Shown piece by piece: positions 18,287 through 27,596 of a DNA stretch of 64,000 nucleotides. Under the pieces are notes generated by a model that was not told the DNA's origin, ran no database searches, and saw only the letters and a program-made list of their open reading frames with translations. Numbering within the stretch: the stretch's first letter is position 1; each line of letters opens with the position of its first letter. The stretch covers positions 335,014 to 399,013 of the forward strand of contig NZ_MYFN02000003.1 in NCBI RefSeq assembly GCF_004514425.2, read 5' to 3'. Both the position numbers and the translations under genes were made by a program. The stretch comes from Shinella sumterensis. Its GTDB lineage: Bacteria; Pseudomonadota; Alphaproteobacteria; Rhizobiales; Rhizobiaceae.

Positions 18287-19810
18287 TCACGCCGCCCTTG
18301 TATAGCCCGAGCCCTGCGCCGGCCGTGCGGTGCCATCGGTGCGGAAGGTGGAGAGCTGTGCGGCGATGGAGGCCGCCTCCTGCGTCAGCGCCTGGCTGGC
18401 GGCATTGGCCTGCTCGACCATGGCGGCATTCTGCTGGGTGATCTGGTCCATCGCATTGACCGCCTGGTTGACGGCCTGGAGCCCGGTTGCCTGCTCGGCG
18501 GTGCTGGCGCGGATGGTGTTGAACACCGAACTCACCTCCACGACCTGCGAGACGATCTGGCGCAGCGACTGGGCCACTTCGTTGACCGAGCGCACACCGC
18601 CTTCGACCTGTCCATGCGACTTGGCGATGAGATCCTGGATGTCCTTTGCCGCCTCGGCGCAGCGCTGTGCGAGTGCGCGCACTTCCGAAGCCACCACCGC
18701 GAAGCCGCGACCCGCCTCGCCCGCGCGCGCGGCCTCGATACCGGCATTGAGCGCCAGCAGATTGGTCTGGAAGGCGATCTCGTCGATCACCTCGATGATG
18801 TTGGCGATGGCGGCGGACGACGCCTGGATTTCGCCCATGGCGGAGATCGCCTCTTCCACCACCTCGCCGCTGCGCTGCGCGTTGTCGCGCGCGGCCATGA
18901 CCAGCGCATTGGCCTCGTTGGCGCTCTGCGCGGTCTGGCGGACGGTGGTCGTGACCTGCTCGACGGCAGCCGCCGTCTCCTCCAGATTGGCGGCCTGCCG
19001 CTCGGTGCGCTTGGCAAGATCGTCGGACGCAGACGCGATTTCGCGCGCGCTCAGATGGATCGATCCCGCGCCGACGCCGATATTGCCGATGGCCTGCGAC
19101 AGGGCCGAAATGGCGTGATTGAAGTCCTCGCGCAGCGCGCCATAGGCTTCCGGCAGCGGACCGGTGATGCGCGCGGTCAGGTCGCCGTCCGAAATGCGCT
19201 TCAGTGCCGCGCCGAAGGCATCGCTGACGAGCTGGCGCTCTTCGGCGAGAACCTGCGCCTGCACCGCCTGCTGCTTGGCGACGTCGGACGTATCCATATA
19301 GACCGAGATGGACAGGTCCATGTCGAGGAAGATCGCCTTGATGAGGCTGCTGATCCGGGCGGCAAATTCGTCAGGCGCGATGTCCGCCCGCGCGAAAAGC
19401 CCCTTCTTCGGCCAGAGCGAACGAACCGACTCCGTCAGCAGATGCTCGATGATCAGCGCGTAGCCGCCGATATACCAGCGCGGCTCGAGCCCGATGCGCG
19501 CATGGACATGCCCGATCGTCGTGACCTTGGTGGCGTAATCGGCGGTGAAATCGCCGGCGGCGATATTGGCCCAGTGCCCGAGCTGCGCATTCTTCGCGCG
19601 GTTCATGTGGGCGTCGTTCGAAAAGAGGTGGTTCACCTCCGGGCTGTTGCGCACGACGGAATAGAACTTGTCCAGTGCCGGGCCGAGCTCCTTCTCGATG
19701 AAGGGCTTCAGGCTGCGCAGCCGTTCCAGCGCGGCAGCGTCCAGGCCGAGGTAATCGAGACGGCGGGCAATATCGTGATTGGGTCCGGCAGCGGGCGATA
19801 AGGACTTCAT
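18287..19810 (-). CDS. Globin-coupled methyl-accepting chemotaxis protein (aerotaxis sensor)
   Basis: 507 aa and no membrane helix, so cytoplasmic. Residues about 12-175 are a protoglobin (HemAT-like) domain; the proximal haem ligand is most likely His103 in 'GHVHARIGLEPRWYIGGY'. A HAMP-like segment (about 195-245, 'FGAALKRISDGDLTARI') leads to the MCP signalling coiled coil with the conserved hairpin tip 'IDEIAFQTNLLALNAGIEAA' at about 340. Proteins of this layout bind O2 at haem iron and steer flagellar movement through CheA/CheW. No pentapeptide CheR-binding tail is present; it ends '...GSGYTRAA'. Monocistronic. Confidence 0.93.
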   Translation of the reverse strand: MKSLSPAAGPNHDIARRLDYLGLDAAALERLRSLKPFIEKELGPALDKFYSVVRNSPEVNHLFSNDAHMNRAKNAQLGHWANIAAGDFTADYATKVTTIGHVHARIGLEPRWYIGGYALIIEHLLTESVRSLWPKKGLFARADIAPDEFAARISSLIKAIFLDMDLSISVYMDTSDVAKQQAVQAQVLAEERQLVSDAFGAALKRISDGDLTARITGPLPEAYGALREDFNHAISALSQAIGNIGVGAGSIHLSAREIASASDDLAKRTERQAANLEETAAAVEQVTTTVRQTAQSANEANALVMAARDNAQRSGEVVEEAISAMGEIQASSAAIANIIEVIDEIAFQTNLLALNAGIEAARAGEAGRGFAVVASEVRALAQRCAEAAKDIQDLIAKSHGQVEGGVRSVNEVAQSLRQIVSQVVEVSSVFNTIRASTAEQATGLQAVNQAVNAMDQITQQNAAMVEQANAASQALTQEAASIAAQLSTFRTDGTARPAQGSGYTRAA

Positions 19811-20067
19811 TCTGAAAACAACCCCGGAGAAAATGGAGAATGTGAAAGCGGCACGGTTCCATCGGGACGGCAGGCCTCACGGCATGCGCGCGTCCGCGAC
19901 CCATCATGGGTCTTTCAGAAGGCACAAGGCCTTCCGTGGATGGCTTTCTGATGCGCCACTCTTAGATATGCATGGTAAATTGTTGATTACCGCGCGACCC
20001 GATTATCCGTATGATCCGGCTGCACAAATCGTCGCAGCCGGTCCTGCAATTCCATCAAGATTTCCGG

Positions 20068-20769
20068 TCACGCCGCCAGCCGGGACAGAGCGCCTGCCCT
20101 GCGACGGCGCGCCGGAACGAGCCGAAGCACCTCCAGCGCGAGAAGCCTTGCATTCTCGCGCGCCTTGTCAAGATTGCTCACCTTTGCCGGGTCCATCGTG
20201 GCGAGCGTGCCGCCGCAATCGAAGATGTCGCGGAACGCCGTGCGCTCGGCAATCGGCGTATCCAGCACATGCACGCCCTTGGCCGACAACAGCGCCTTGA
20301 TGGCGGTCATGGCGCGGGTGGTCACCAGTGCGTTCATGCGCGTCAGGACCACGGAATGGGCGATGCGGATGCCCGCCTTCTCGGCAAGCTGGCCCAGCAG
20401 GTCGAGGATATGCGCGGCGCCACGCGCATCCATCGCACAGCCCTGCACGGGGATCATTACATGGTCGGACAGGCCGATGGCGGTGGCCACGAGCGCATCG
20501 CGCGCACCGGCGAGGTCGATGATGAAATAGTCCGTCGTCTCCCGGTTCTCGCGGATGTGGCCCTGAAGGGATGCCATCGACACCTCGGAGATCACGTCGA
20601 TGTTGCGCTGGCGGCCGGTCACATCGTGCCAATGGCTGATCCAGCGCTGCGGATCGGCATCGAGGATGGTGACGCGGTATCCCTGGTTTGCAAGCTCGGT
20701 CGCGAGGATCAGCGCTGCGGTGGTCTTGCCCGCGCCGCCCTTGGCATTGGCGAATGTGATGACTGGCAT
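20068..20769 (-). CDS. Solo ParA/MinD-family ATPase
   Basis: 233 aa. The deviant Walker A 'FANAKGGAGKTTAAL' (residues 6-20) with the signature Lys, the switch motif 'ILDADPQRWISHW' and 'DYFIIDLAGARDALV' mark a ParA/Soj-VirC1-type ATPase, a protein that forms ATP-dependent dimers on DNA or membrane to position cargo. No parB, origin or partition-site cluster adjoins it, so it is not the chromosomal partition ATPase. Orphan ParAs of this size often position chemoreceptor arrays, and a cytoplasmic chemoreceptor lies directly downstream (257 bases on), which makes that role a reasonable guess. The C-terminus is Arg-rich ('LVPARRRRAGALSR'). Confidence 0.85.
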   Translation of the reverse strand: MPVITFANAKGGAGKTTAALILATELANQGYRVTILDADPQRWISHWHDVTGRQRNIDVISEVSMASLQGHIRENRETTDYFIIDLAGARDALVATAIGLSDHVMIPVQGCAMDARGAAHILDLLGQLAEKAGIRIAHSVVLTRMNALVTTRAMTAIKALLSAKGVHVLDTPIAERTAFRDIFDCGGTLATMDPAKVSNLDKARENARLLALEVLRLVPARRRRAGALSRLAA

Positions 20770-20932
20770 GGCGTTCCTCTTACGATGCGGGCGAGCGGCG
20801 TCATCGCTCTCTTCAGGGCGCCGGAAGGAAATGGCGTCGGTTGATCGAATCTTTCAAAACAGGGTTAACGAAATGCAAATATCCGCCCCGCCAGGAATTG
20901 GCAGACGGCCGAAAACCCGGCCGGAAAAACGA

Positions 20933-20966
20933 AGAAGCCCGGAAAACCAAGGCTTTCCGGGCTTCT
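20933..20966 (-). terminator. Intrinsic terminator of the amine-catabolic operon
   Basis: 13-bp perfect stem (20933-20945 with 20954-20966) with an 8-base loop; on the minus strand it is followed by TCGTTTTT. It lies 22 bases past the stop of the iron alcohol dehydrogenase gene. Confidence 0.85.
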
Positions 20967-20988
20967 ATCAAATCTCACGGGTGAGAAG

Positions 20989-22134
20989 TCAGATGCACTC
21001 GATAAAGAGCCGCTTGGCAGCCTCGAGCGTGAGTTCCACCGGGTTGCCGCCCGCGGTGGGATCGACGATCGCCATCTCCGCCATTTCGTCGATACGGTCC
21101 GTGCCGACGCCGAGCGCCGAGAGCTTGTCGGGAACGCCGAGCTCCTCGCGCAGCCGGAGCACGTAGTCGAAGAAACCGTCGAAGCCGCCGGCAATGCCGA
21201 GATAGGCGGCGGCGCTGGCGATCTTCGCCTCGATGGCCGGGCGGTTGAAGGTCAGGACCGGCGGCATCACGACGGCATTCGTCATGCCATGATGCGTGTT
21301 GTAGATCGCGCCGACCGGATGCGACAGCGAGTGGATCGCGCCGAGCCCCTTCTGGAAGGCGACCGCACCCATGGCGGCGGCCGACATCATATGGGCGCGC
21401 GCCTCGATATCGGTTCCGTCCTTGTAGGCGCGCGGCAGGTATTCCTTGACGAGACGCATGCCCTCCAGCGCGATGCCCTGGCTCATCGGGTGGTAGAACG
21501 GCGAGCTGTAGGCTTCCAGGCAATGGGCGAAGGCATCCATGCCGGTGCCGGCGGTGATGACCTTCGGCATGCCGACAGTCAGTTCCGGGTCGCAGATCGT
21601 CACGGACGGCAGGAACTTCGGGTGGAAGATCACCTTCTTGGTATGCGTCTCGGAATTGGTGATGACAGAGGCGCGGCCGACTTCCGAGCCGGTGCCGGCC
21701 GTCGTCGGCACGGCGACGATCGGCGCGATGCCGTCGGAATTGGCGCGCGTCCACCAGTCGCCGATATCCTCGAAGTCCCAGACGGGCCGCGTCTGGCCGG
21801 CCATGAAGGCGACGGCCTTGCCGAGGTCGAGGCCGGAGCCGCCGCCGAAGGCGACGACCCCGTCATGGCCGCCGTCCTTGAACGCCTTGACGCCGGCTTC
21901 GAGGTTCTTGTCGTTCGGGTTCGGATCGACCTCCGCGAACATCGCCCGGCCGAGGCCTGCGGCATCGAGAATGTCGAGCGCGCCCTGGGTGATCGCCATG
22001 GTCGAAAGACCGCGGTCGGTGATCAGCAGCGGTTTCTTCATGCCGACGGCCTTGCAATGGTCGGCCAGTTCCTTGATGCGCCCTGCCCCGAACTTGATGG
22101 CTGTCGGGTAGCTCCAGTTTGCGGTGATGGTCAT
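20989..22134 (-). CDS. Iron-containing (group III) alcohol dehydrogenase
   Basis: 381 aa from the ATG at 22134; the frame extends upstream but only as shadow of the next gene. Group III dehydrogenases use NAD(P)+ and an Fe(II) or Zn bound by Asp-His-His-His. Visible pieces are the nucleotide loop 'VVAFGGGSGLDLGKA', 'VPTTAGTGSEVGR', and the metal-site segments 'DAFAHCLEAY', 'HSLSHPVGAIYNTHHG'. It would oxidise a primary alcohol to an aldehyde. It lies 5 bases after an aldehyde dehydrogenase gene and downstream of a glutamine-synthetase-like ligase, suggesting successive oxidation of a hydroxyalkyl group on a gamma-glutamylated amine. Confidence 0.92.
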   Translation of the reverse strand: MTITANWSYPTAIKFGAGRIKELADHCKAVGMKKPLLITDRGLSTMAITQGALDILDAAGLGRAMFAEVDPNPNDKNLEAGVKAFKDGGHDGVVAFGGGSGLDLGKAVAFMAGQTRPVWDFEDIGDWWTRANSDGIAPIVAVPTTAGTGSEVGRASVITNSETHTKKVIFHPKFLPSVTICDPELTVGMPKVITAGTGMDAFAHCLEAYSSPFYHPMSQGIALEGMRLVKEYLPRAYKDGTDIEARAHMMSAAAMGAVAFQKGLGAIHSLSHPVGAIYNTHHGMTNAVVMPPVLTFNRPAIEAKIASAAAYLGIAGGFDGFFDYVLRLREELGVPDKLSALGVGTDRIDEMAEMAIVDPTAGGNPVELTLEAAKRLFIECI

Positions 22135-22139
22135 GCTGT

Positions 22140-23519
22140 TCAAGCTTTCCTGAAATGGTAGGATTTCGGGCGGGTCAGGTTGTGGAAGCCGATGACGGAG
22201 AGCGAGCCGCCGCGGCCCGTTTCCTTCACGCCCGTCCAGCACAGCGCCGGATCGAGATAATCGGCGCGGTTCTGGAACACCGTGCCGGTCTCCAGGTCGC
22301 GGGCGATGGCGGCGGCGCGCTCGCTGTCCTTCGTCCACAGCGAGACGGTGAGGCCGTATTTGCAGTCGTTCATCAGGGCGAGCGCTTCGGCGTCGCTCTT
22401 CACCTTCATGATGCCGACGGCCGGGCCGAACGTCTCTTCCGTCATGAATTCCATGGAGTGATCGACATCGACGAGGATCTGCGGGGCGACATAGGCGCCG
22501 CCGTCATCGGCCGGAAACAGCTTGGGATCGACCAGCGCCTTGGCGCCCCTGGAGACGGCGTCGGCGATCTGCGAACGCACGGTCGCGGCAAAGCGCTTGT
22601 GCGCCATCGGGCCGAGCGTCGTTTCCGGGTCCAAGGGGTTGCCGAGCTTGTAGTTGGAAACCCAGGCCACCGACTTCTCGACGAATTCGTCGTAGAGTGC
22701 CTCGTTCACATAGATGCGCTCGATGCCGCAGCAGCACTGCCCCGAATTGTAGGTCGCACCGTCCATCAGCGTATCGACGGCGGCGTCGAGATCAGCGTCC
22801 TCCATCACATAGCCCGGATCCTTGCCGCCGAGTTCGAGACCGACAGGCGTGAAGGTGCCGGCGGCGGCGCGCTCGATGGCGCGACCACCTTCGACGGAGC
22901 CCGTGAAGTTCACGAAGTCGAAGGCGTTGCCGGATATCAGCGCCGAGGTCGTGTCATGGTCGAGGAACACGTTCTGGAAGACATCTTCCGGCACACCGGC
23001 CTCGTTGAAGGCGCGCACGAGGCGCTCGCCGACCAGCAGCGTCTGGGCGGCATGCTTGATGATGACGACATTGCCGGCCATCAGCGCCGGCGCGATCGTG
23101 TTGATCGCCGTCATGTAGGGATAGTTCCACGGCGCGATGACGAAGACGATGCCGTGCGGCTCGCGCTCGATGCGGCGCTCGAAGCGCTCGGAATTCTCGA
23201 TGACGATCGGCGCCAGCGACGAGCCGGCGATCTCGGCCACATAGTTGGAGCGCTCGTTGAAACCCTTGAACTCGCCGCCGTAACGGACCGGGCGGCCCAT
23301 CTGCCAGGCGATCTCAGGCACGATCTCGTCGGCCATCTCGTTGACGCGGGCAACGCCCTTCAGCACGAGCTGAATACGTTCGTCGAGCGGGCGCTTCGCC
23401 CAGGCCTTCTGCGCCTTCTTCGCGCGGGCCACGGCCGCCTGTGCGCTTGCCAGCGGCATCGCCTCACGCTCGGCGTAAACCGAGCCGTCCACGGGGGATA
23501 TGCATTTGATCACAGTCAT
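22140..23519 (-). CDS. NAD(P)+-dependent aldehyde dehydrogenase
   Basis: 459 aa, typical ALDH length. The general base Glu is in 'VGLELGGKDPGYV', the nucleophilic Cys in 'NSGQCCCGIERIYV', the oxyanion Asn in 'IAPWNYPYM', and the cofactor-contacting 'EETFGPAVGIMKV' is present. Three consecutive Cys at the active site are shared with some succinate-semialdehyde or gamma-glutamyl-aldehyde dehydrogenases. It converts an aldehyde to its acid, probably the product of the adjacent alcohol dehydrogenase. It lies in a seven-gene minus-strand run, with the GS-like gene 118 bases upstream. Confidence 0.93.
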   Translation of the reverse strand: MTVIKCISPVDGSVYAEREAMPLASAQAAVARAKKAQKAWAKRPLDERIQLVLKGVARVNEMADEIVPEIAWQMGRPVRYGGEFKGFNERSNYVAEIAGSSLAPIVIENSERFERRIEREPHGIVFVIAPWNYPYMTAINTIAPALMAGNVVIIKHAAQTLLVGERLVRAFNEAGVPEDVFQNVFLDHDTTSALISGNAFDFVNFTGSVEGGRAIERAAAGTFTPVGLELGGKDPGYVMEDADLDAAVDTLMDGATYNSGQCCCGIERIYVNEALYDEFVEKSVAWVSNYKLGNPLDPETTLGPMAHKRFAATVRSQIADAVSRGAKALVDPKLFPADDGGAYVAPQILVDVDHSMEFMTEETFGPAVGIMKVKSDAEALALMNDCKYGLTVSLWTKDSERAAAIARDLETGTVFQNRADYLDPALCWTGVKETGRGGSLSVIGFHNLTRPKSYHFRKA

Positions 23520-23637
23520 GATCGATTTCCTGTTTCAGATATGAACTTTCCGCCGGACAATAGCCGATCCAGCCACGCGGCAAATATCCCTGAAGGGCTA
23601 TGCGCCGGGGCCGGTTCGGCCTTGACTGGCTTGAGCC

Positions 23638-25008
23638 TTACGCCCTCTCGAAGCCGCGCGCCACCTCCCAGTCGGTGATGCGGCGATCGTACTCCTCCTG
23701 CTCCCATTCGGCCGCGCGGACATAGTGGTCGATGACCTCGTCGCCGAAAGCCTCGCGCAGCATGTTCGAGCCCTTCAGCACCGCGGTGGCCGCGCGCAGG
23801 GTCTTGGGGATCTCGCGAATGTCCTTGCCGCCATAGGCGTCGCCCTCGAAAGGCGCCTCCAGTTCCAGCTTCTGCTCGATGCCGGCAATGCCGGCGGCGA
23901 GCAGCGCTGCCATCGCCAGATAGGGATTGAGGTCGGAACCGCCGACGCGGCACTCGATGCGGATGGCCTTCGTGCCCTCGCCGCACAGGCGATAGCCCGC
24001 CGTGCGGTTGTCCTTGCTCCAGATCGCCTTGGTCGGCGCGAAGGTGCCGGCGACGAAGCGCTTGTAGGAATTGATATAGGGCGCGAGGAAATAGGTGATC
24101 TCGCTGGCATGGGCGAGCAGCCCGGCGACATAGTTCCGCATGAGGTCAGACATGCCGTATTTGGCTTGCCCGTCGAAGAACTTCGCCTCCTTGCCGTCGA
24201 GGCTCCACAGCGACTGGTGGATATGTGAGGAGGAGCCGGCGGCGTTGTAGTTCCACTTGGCCAGGAACGTCACGGCCTTGCCGCGCTGCCAGGCGATTTC
24301 CTTGGTGGCGTTCTTGATGATCGAATGCCGGTCGGCCATCGTAAGCGCCTCGGCATAGCGCACGTTGATCTCCTCCTGACCGGCCGAGGCCTCGCCCTTG
24401 GAGTTCTCCACCGGAATGCCCGCACCCTGCAGGCCGTTGCGCAGCGCGCGCATCACATCCTCTTCCTTGGTGGTCTGGAAGATGTGGTAGTCCTCGTTGT
24501 AGCCGCTGACCGGCAGCAGATCGCGATAGCCGCTCTCGCGGGCATGGTCATAGGTCTGGTCGAACAGGAAGAATTCGAGCTCGCTTGCCATGAAGGCCTT
24601 GAGGCCCATCGCCTCCAGCCGCTTCACCTGCTTCTTGAGGATGGCGCGCGGCGAATGCGGCACTTCTTCATGGGTGTGGTGGTCGAGCACGTCGCACAGC
24701 ACCATTGCCGTGCCCTCCAGCCAGGGCAGCTTGCGCAGCGTCGCAAGGTCCGGCTTCATCGTATAGTCGCCGTAACCCGCTTCCCAGCTGGTGGATTTGT
24801 AGCCCGAGACGGTTTCCATCTCCATGTCGGTCGCCAGCAGGTAGTTGCAGCTGTGCGTCTCCTCGTAAGCGCTGTCGACGAAGTACTGCGCGTGGAACCG
24901 CTTGCCCATCAGGCGCCCCTGCATGTCGACAAGGCAGGCGAGCACGGTGTCGATACGGCCCTCGGCCACATCCTTCTTGAGATCATCGAACGTGTAGGTC
25001 GTCGTCAT
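23638..25008 (-). CDS. Glutamine-synthetase-family gamma-glutamyl-amine ligase (PuuA/GlnA4-like)
   Basis: 456 aa from the ATG at 25008 (AGGA 7 bases upstream). Fold class glutamine synthetase: 'ASELEFFLFD' (metal-binding Glu), 'AGQEEINVRYAEAL', 'NAAGSSSHIHQSLW' (nucleotide/metal His), 'NSYKRFVAGTFAPTKAIWSKDNRTAGYR' in parts, 'RIECRVGGSDLNPYLAMAALL'. It lacks the adenylylation Tyr loop of GlnA. Relatives attach glutamate to amines such as putrescine (PuuA), ethanolamine (GlnA4) or isopropylamine (IpuC) at the cost of ATP. Neighbouring oxidoreductases and an amidohydrolase make gamma-glutamylation of an imported amine or amino alcohol the best reading. Confidence 0.85.
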   Translation of the reverse strand: MTTTYTFDDLKKDVAEGRIDTVLACLVDMQGRLMGKRFHAQYFVDSAYEETHSCNYLLATDMEMETVSGYKSTSWEAGYGDYTMKPDLATLRKLPWLEGTAMVLCDVLDHHTHEEVPHSPRAILKKQVKRLEAMGLKAFMASELEFFLFDQTYDHARESGYRDLLPVSGYNEDYHIFQTTKEEDVMRALRNGLQGAGIPVENSKGEASAGQEEINVRYAEALTMADRHSIIKNATKEIAWQRGKAVTFLAKWNYNAAGSSSHIHQSLWSLDGKEAKFFDGQAKYGMSDLMRNYVAGLLAHASEITYFLAPYINSYKRFVAGTFAPTKAIWSKDNRTAGYRLCGEGTKAIRIECRVGGSDLNPYLAMAALLAAGIAGIEQKLELEAPFEGDAYGGKDIREIPKTLRAATAVLKGSNMLREAFGDEVIDHYVRAAEWEQEEYDRRITDWEVARGFERA

Positions 25009-25040
25009 GGGGCGGTCCTGCGGGGTTATGTCATGGTGAT

Positions 25041-25066
25041 GAACCGGGCCTTGGCAGGCCCGGTTC
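25041..25066 (-). terminator. Intercistronic hairpin between dctP-type and GS-like genes
   Basis: Perfect 11-bp stem (25041-25051 with 25056-25066) with a TGGC loop. Sitting inside the operon after the binding-protein gene, it probably attenuates or stabilises the upstream message rather than ending all transcription. Confidence 0.6.
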
Positions 25067-25082
25067 GACAGCGTTGATATCA

Positions 25083-26138
25083 TCAGCCGTTGACGTAGGG
25101 CGGGCCGGCCTTGTTGATGATGGCGTTGTATTCCTCGAAGATCTTGACGACCTTGGCGGCCGTCTCGCCCTGTTCGGCGATTTCCTTCCAGAACACCTTC
25201 GCCGCGTCTTCGACGGCCTTCCACTCCGCGGCCGGGATGCTGGTGAGCTTGAGCTTGGTGCCCTCGGCACGCAGCTTCGCCTCGCCACCCCAGTACCACT
25301 GGTCGCGGTAGTTGTTGCCAGCCTCGATGGCCGTCATGACCAGCTTCTTCAGGTGGTCGGGCAGTTCCGCCCACTTCTTCTCGTTGACGAAGAACGAGCC
25401 GATCCACGCACCAGAGATGTTGTTCGTCAGGAAGTGGTCGGTCACGTCGGCCCAGCCGACCGTGTAGTCCTCGGTGATGCCCGACCAGGCCATGCCGTCG
25501 AGTTCGCCCGTCTGCACGGCGACCTGCGCATCCTCATAGGGAATGGTGACAGGCACGACGCCGAACTGCGTCAGGAAGCGGCCCGCGGTCGGGAAGGTGT
25601 AGAGACGCAGCCCCTCGAGATCCTTGAGCGAGGTGATCGCCTTCTTGGTGTTGAAGTGGCACGGGTCCTGGCCCGACGACGACAGCCAGACGACGCCGCC
25701 GACCTTTTCGTAGGACGACTTCCAGATATCGGCGAGGCCGTACTGCTTGAACAGCACGGGCACGTCGAGGATCTGCTTGGTGGCGAGCGGGAAGTAGCCG
25801 CCGAAGGTGGCGACATCCGCCGGCGATGCCATCGAATCGTCGTCGGAATGCACCGCGTCGATCGTACCGGCCTGGAGCGCGCGGAAAAGCTCGCCCGTCG
25901 GCACGATCTGGTCGGCGAAGTACAGTTCGATCTCCAGCTCGCCCTGCGCCGTCGCATTGATGGCGTCGATGATCGGCTTGGTGACGTGTTCGCCGAGTGC
26001 GGCGCCCGCATAGGTCTGGAAACGCCACTTGATGGCCGTCTGGGCCTTCACGACCGCAGGTGCCGCGAGCGTTGCGGCGCCGGCCGCACCGATGGTGGCC
26101 GCGCCGGCACGCGTCAGAAATTGCCGTCTGTTTGTCAT
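25083..26138 (-). CDS. TRAP transporter solute-binding protein (DctP family)
   Basis: 351 aa with a twin-arginine signal ('MTNRRQFLTRAGAAT...APAVVKAQ', cleavage near residue 33). The DctP fold is recognisable by 'GALGEHVTKPI'-type start, 'LEGLRLYTFPTAGRF' and the conserved Arg/Asn region 'MAWSGITEDYTVGWADV'. DctP proteins usually bind a carboxylate through an Arg; the ligand could be an acidic or zwitterionic amine derivative. Tat export suggests it folds before secretion. It works with the DctQ and DctM subunits just upstream, after a 135-base gap containing a hairpin that would favour extra binding protein. Confidence 0.9.
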   Translation of the reverse strand: MTNRRQFLTRAGAATIGAAGAATLAAPAVVKAQTAIKWRFQTYAGAALGEHVTKPIIDAINATAQGELEIELYFADQIVPTGELFRALQAGTIDAVHSDDDSMASPADVATFGGYFPLATKQILDVPVLFKQYGLADIWKSSYEKVGGVVWLSSSGQDPCHFNTKKAITSLKDLEGLRLYTFPTAGRFLTQFGVVPVTIPYEDAQVAVQTGELDGMAWSGITEDYTVGWADVTDHFLTNNISGAWIGSFFVNEKKWAELPDHLKKLVMTAIEAGNNYRDQWYWGGEAKLRAEGTKLKLTSIPAAEWKAVEDAAKVFWKEIAEQGETAAKVVKIFEEYNAIINKAGPPYVNG

Positions 26139-26245
26139 AGCTCTATCCCTCTGGTTCTACATCTTGGTTTTGCCGGAAACGGCCGTTCATTCCGGTCGGA
26201 AAATCATCGTTCTTCTATCGGCCTCGTCCAAAGTCCATCGAATGC

Positions 26246-26265
26246 CCGGCGGCTCCTACCGCCGG
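26246..26265 (-). other. Intercistronic hairpin between DctM and DctP genes
   Basis: 7-bp perfect GC stem (26246-26252 with 26259-26265), 6-base loop, no T run. Likely an mRNA-stability element. Confidence 0.45.
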
Positions 26266-26273
26266 AAATCCGG

Positions 26274-27596
26274 TTATTTGCTGTAATAGTTGTTCGGCAG
26301 CCACGTCGCGATCTCGGGGAAGACACCGATGATGATCAGGCTAGCGACCATGATGCCGACAAAAGGCCAGATCGATTTGTAGATGTCCCGCATGCCGATC
26401 TCGGGCGGCGCCATCGCCCGCATCATGAACAGGTTGTAGCCGAAGGGCGGGGTGATGTAGGCGATCTGGCAGGTGATCGTGTAGAGCACGCCATACCAGA
26501 CGAGATCGAAGCCCAGCTTCTGCACCAGCGGGATGTAGAGCGGCGCGACGATGACGAGCATCGCCGTATCGTCCAGAAACATCCCCATGATCAGGAACGA
26601 AAGCTGCATCAGCACCAGCACCTGCCAGGGCTCCAAGCCGAGATCGCCGAGGAAGAAGCGCTCGATCGACTTCACCGCGCCCAGACCGTCGAACACGGCG
26701 CCGAAGCAGAGCGAAGCGATCAGGATCCACATGAACATGCAGGTGATGCCGAGCGTCTTCTGCAGCACGTCGTTCCACAGCCGGGCGCTGAGACGCCCGC
26801 GCCACCAGGCGACGAGCGCCGAGCAGATCGCGCCGACCGCCGAGCTTTCGACAAGGCTCGCGATCCCGCTGAGGAACAGCCACATCATGAGCACGAATAT
26901 GCCGAGCGGTACGATGCCCGCCGAGAGCAGCCGCACCTTCTCGCGGAACGGCACATTGCGCTCCGAGAGCGGCAACGCCGGACCGAGCGCCGGGTTCACG
27001 CGGCAGCGCACATAGACGTAGATCGCCATCAGCGCCGCCATCATCAGACCGGGCAGAAGGCCGGCAAGCCAGAGCTGGCCGACCGGAACACGGGCGATCA
27101 TGCCGTAGAGCACCAGCACCACGCTTGGCGGCAGCAGGATGCCCAACGTCGAGCCGCCCTGCACCACGCCCGTCATCATGACCTTGTCATAACCGCGACG
27201 CAGCAGTTCCGGCAGCGCGATGGTCGCGCCGATCGCCATGCCGGCGACGGAAAGGCCGTTCATGGCGGAGATGATGACCATGAGCCCGACGGTTCCGAGC
27301 GCCAGACCGCCATTGATCGGCCCCATCCAGACATGAATGGCCTTGTACATGTCCTCGGCGATGCCCGATTCCGAGAGCATGTAGCCCATGAACACGAACA
27401 TCGGCACCGTGAGCATCGGATACCATTTGACGAGCTTCATGGCGGACGAGAAGCCCATCTCGGAGCCGCCCTCACCCCACAGCAGGAAGGCGGCCACGAC
27501 GCCGACGAAGCCGATCACGGCGAAGACGCGCTGCCCGGTGAGCAGCAGCACCATCATGCCGGCGAACATCGTGATTGCGATGAATTCATAGCTCAT
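26274..27596 (-). CDS. TRAP transporter large permease (DctM family)
   Basis: 440 aa with about 12 hydrophobic segments and the DctM hallmarks 'GLSVAGMAIGATIALPELLRRGYD', 'GGSTLGILLPPSVVLVLYG', and late 'DDTAMLVIVAPLYIPLVQKLGFD' and 'ITPPFGYNLFMM' (quoted as separate pieces). It forms the Na+-coupled transport channel together with DctQ and accepts substrate from the DctP protein. Its ATG overlaps the DctQ stop by 4 bases (27593-27596), so the two subunits are translationally coupled. Confidence 0.94.
   Translation of the reverse strand: MSYEFIAITMFAGMMVLLLTGQRVFAVIGFVGVVAAFLLWGEGGSEMGFSSAMKLVKWYPMLTVPMFVFMGYMLSESGIAEDMYKAIHVWMGPINGGLALGTVGLMVIISAMNGLSVAGMAIGATIALPELLRRGYDKVMMTGVVQGGSTLGILLPPSVVLVLYGMIARVPVGQLWLAGLLPGLMMAALMAIYVYVRCRVNPALGPALPLSERNVPFREKVRLLSAGIVPLGIFVLMMWLFLSGIASLVESSAVGAICSALVAWWRGRLSARLWNDVLQKTLGITCMFMWILIASLCFGAVFDGLGAVKSIERFFLGDLGLEPWQVLVLMQLSFLIMGMFLDDTAMLVIVAPLYIPLVQKLGFDLVWYGVLYTITCQIAYITPPFGYNLFMMRAMAPPEIGMRDIYKSIWPFVGIMVASLIIIGVFPEIATWLPNNYYSK

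Noticed and set aside
20068..20769. Chromosomal or plasmid partition locus
   Set aside because: No ParB, parS-like repeats or replication gene adjoins the ParA-like gene.
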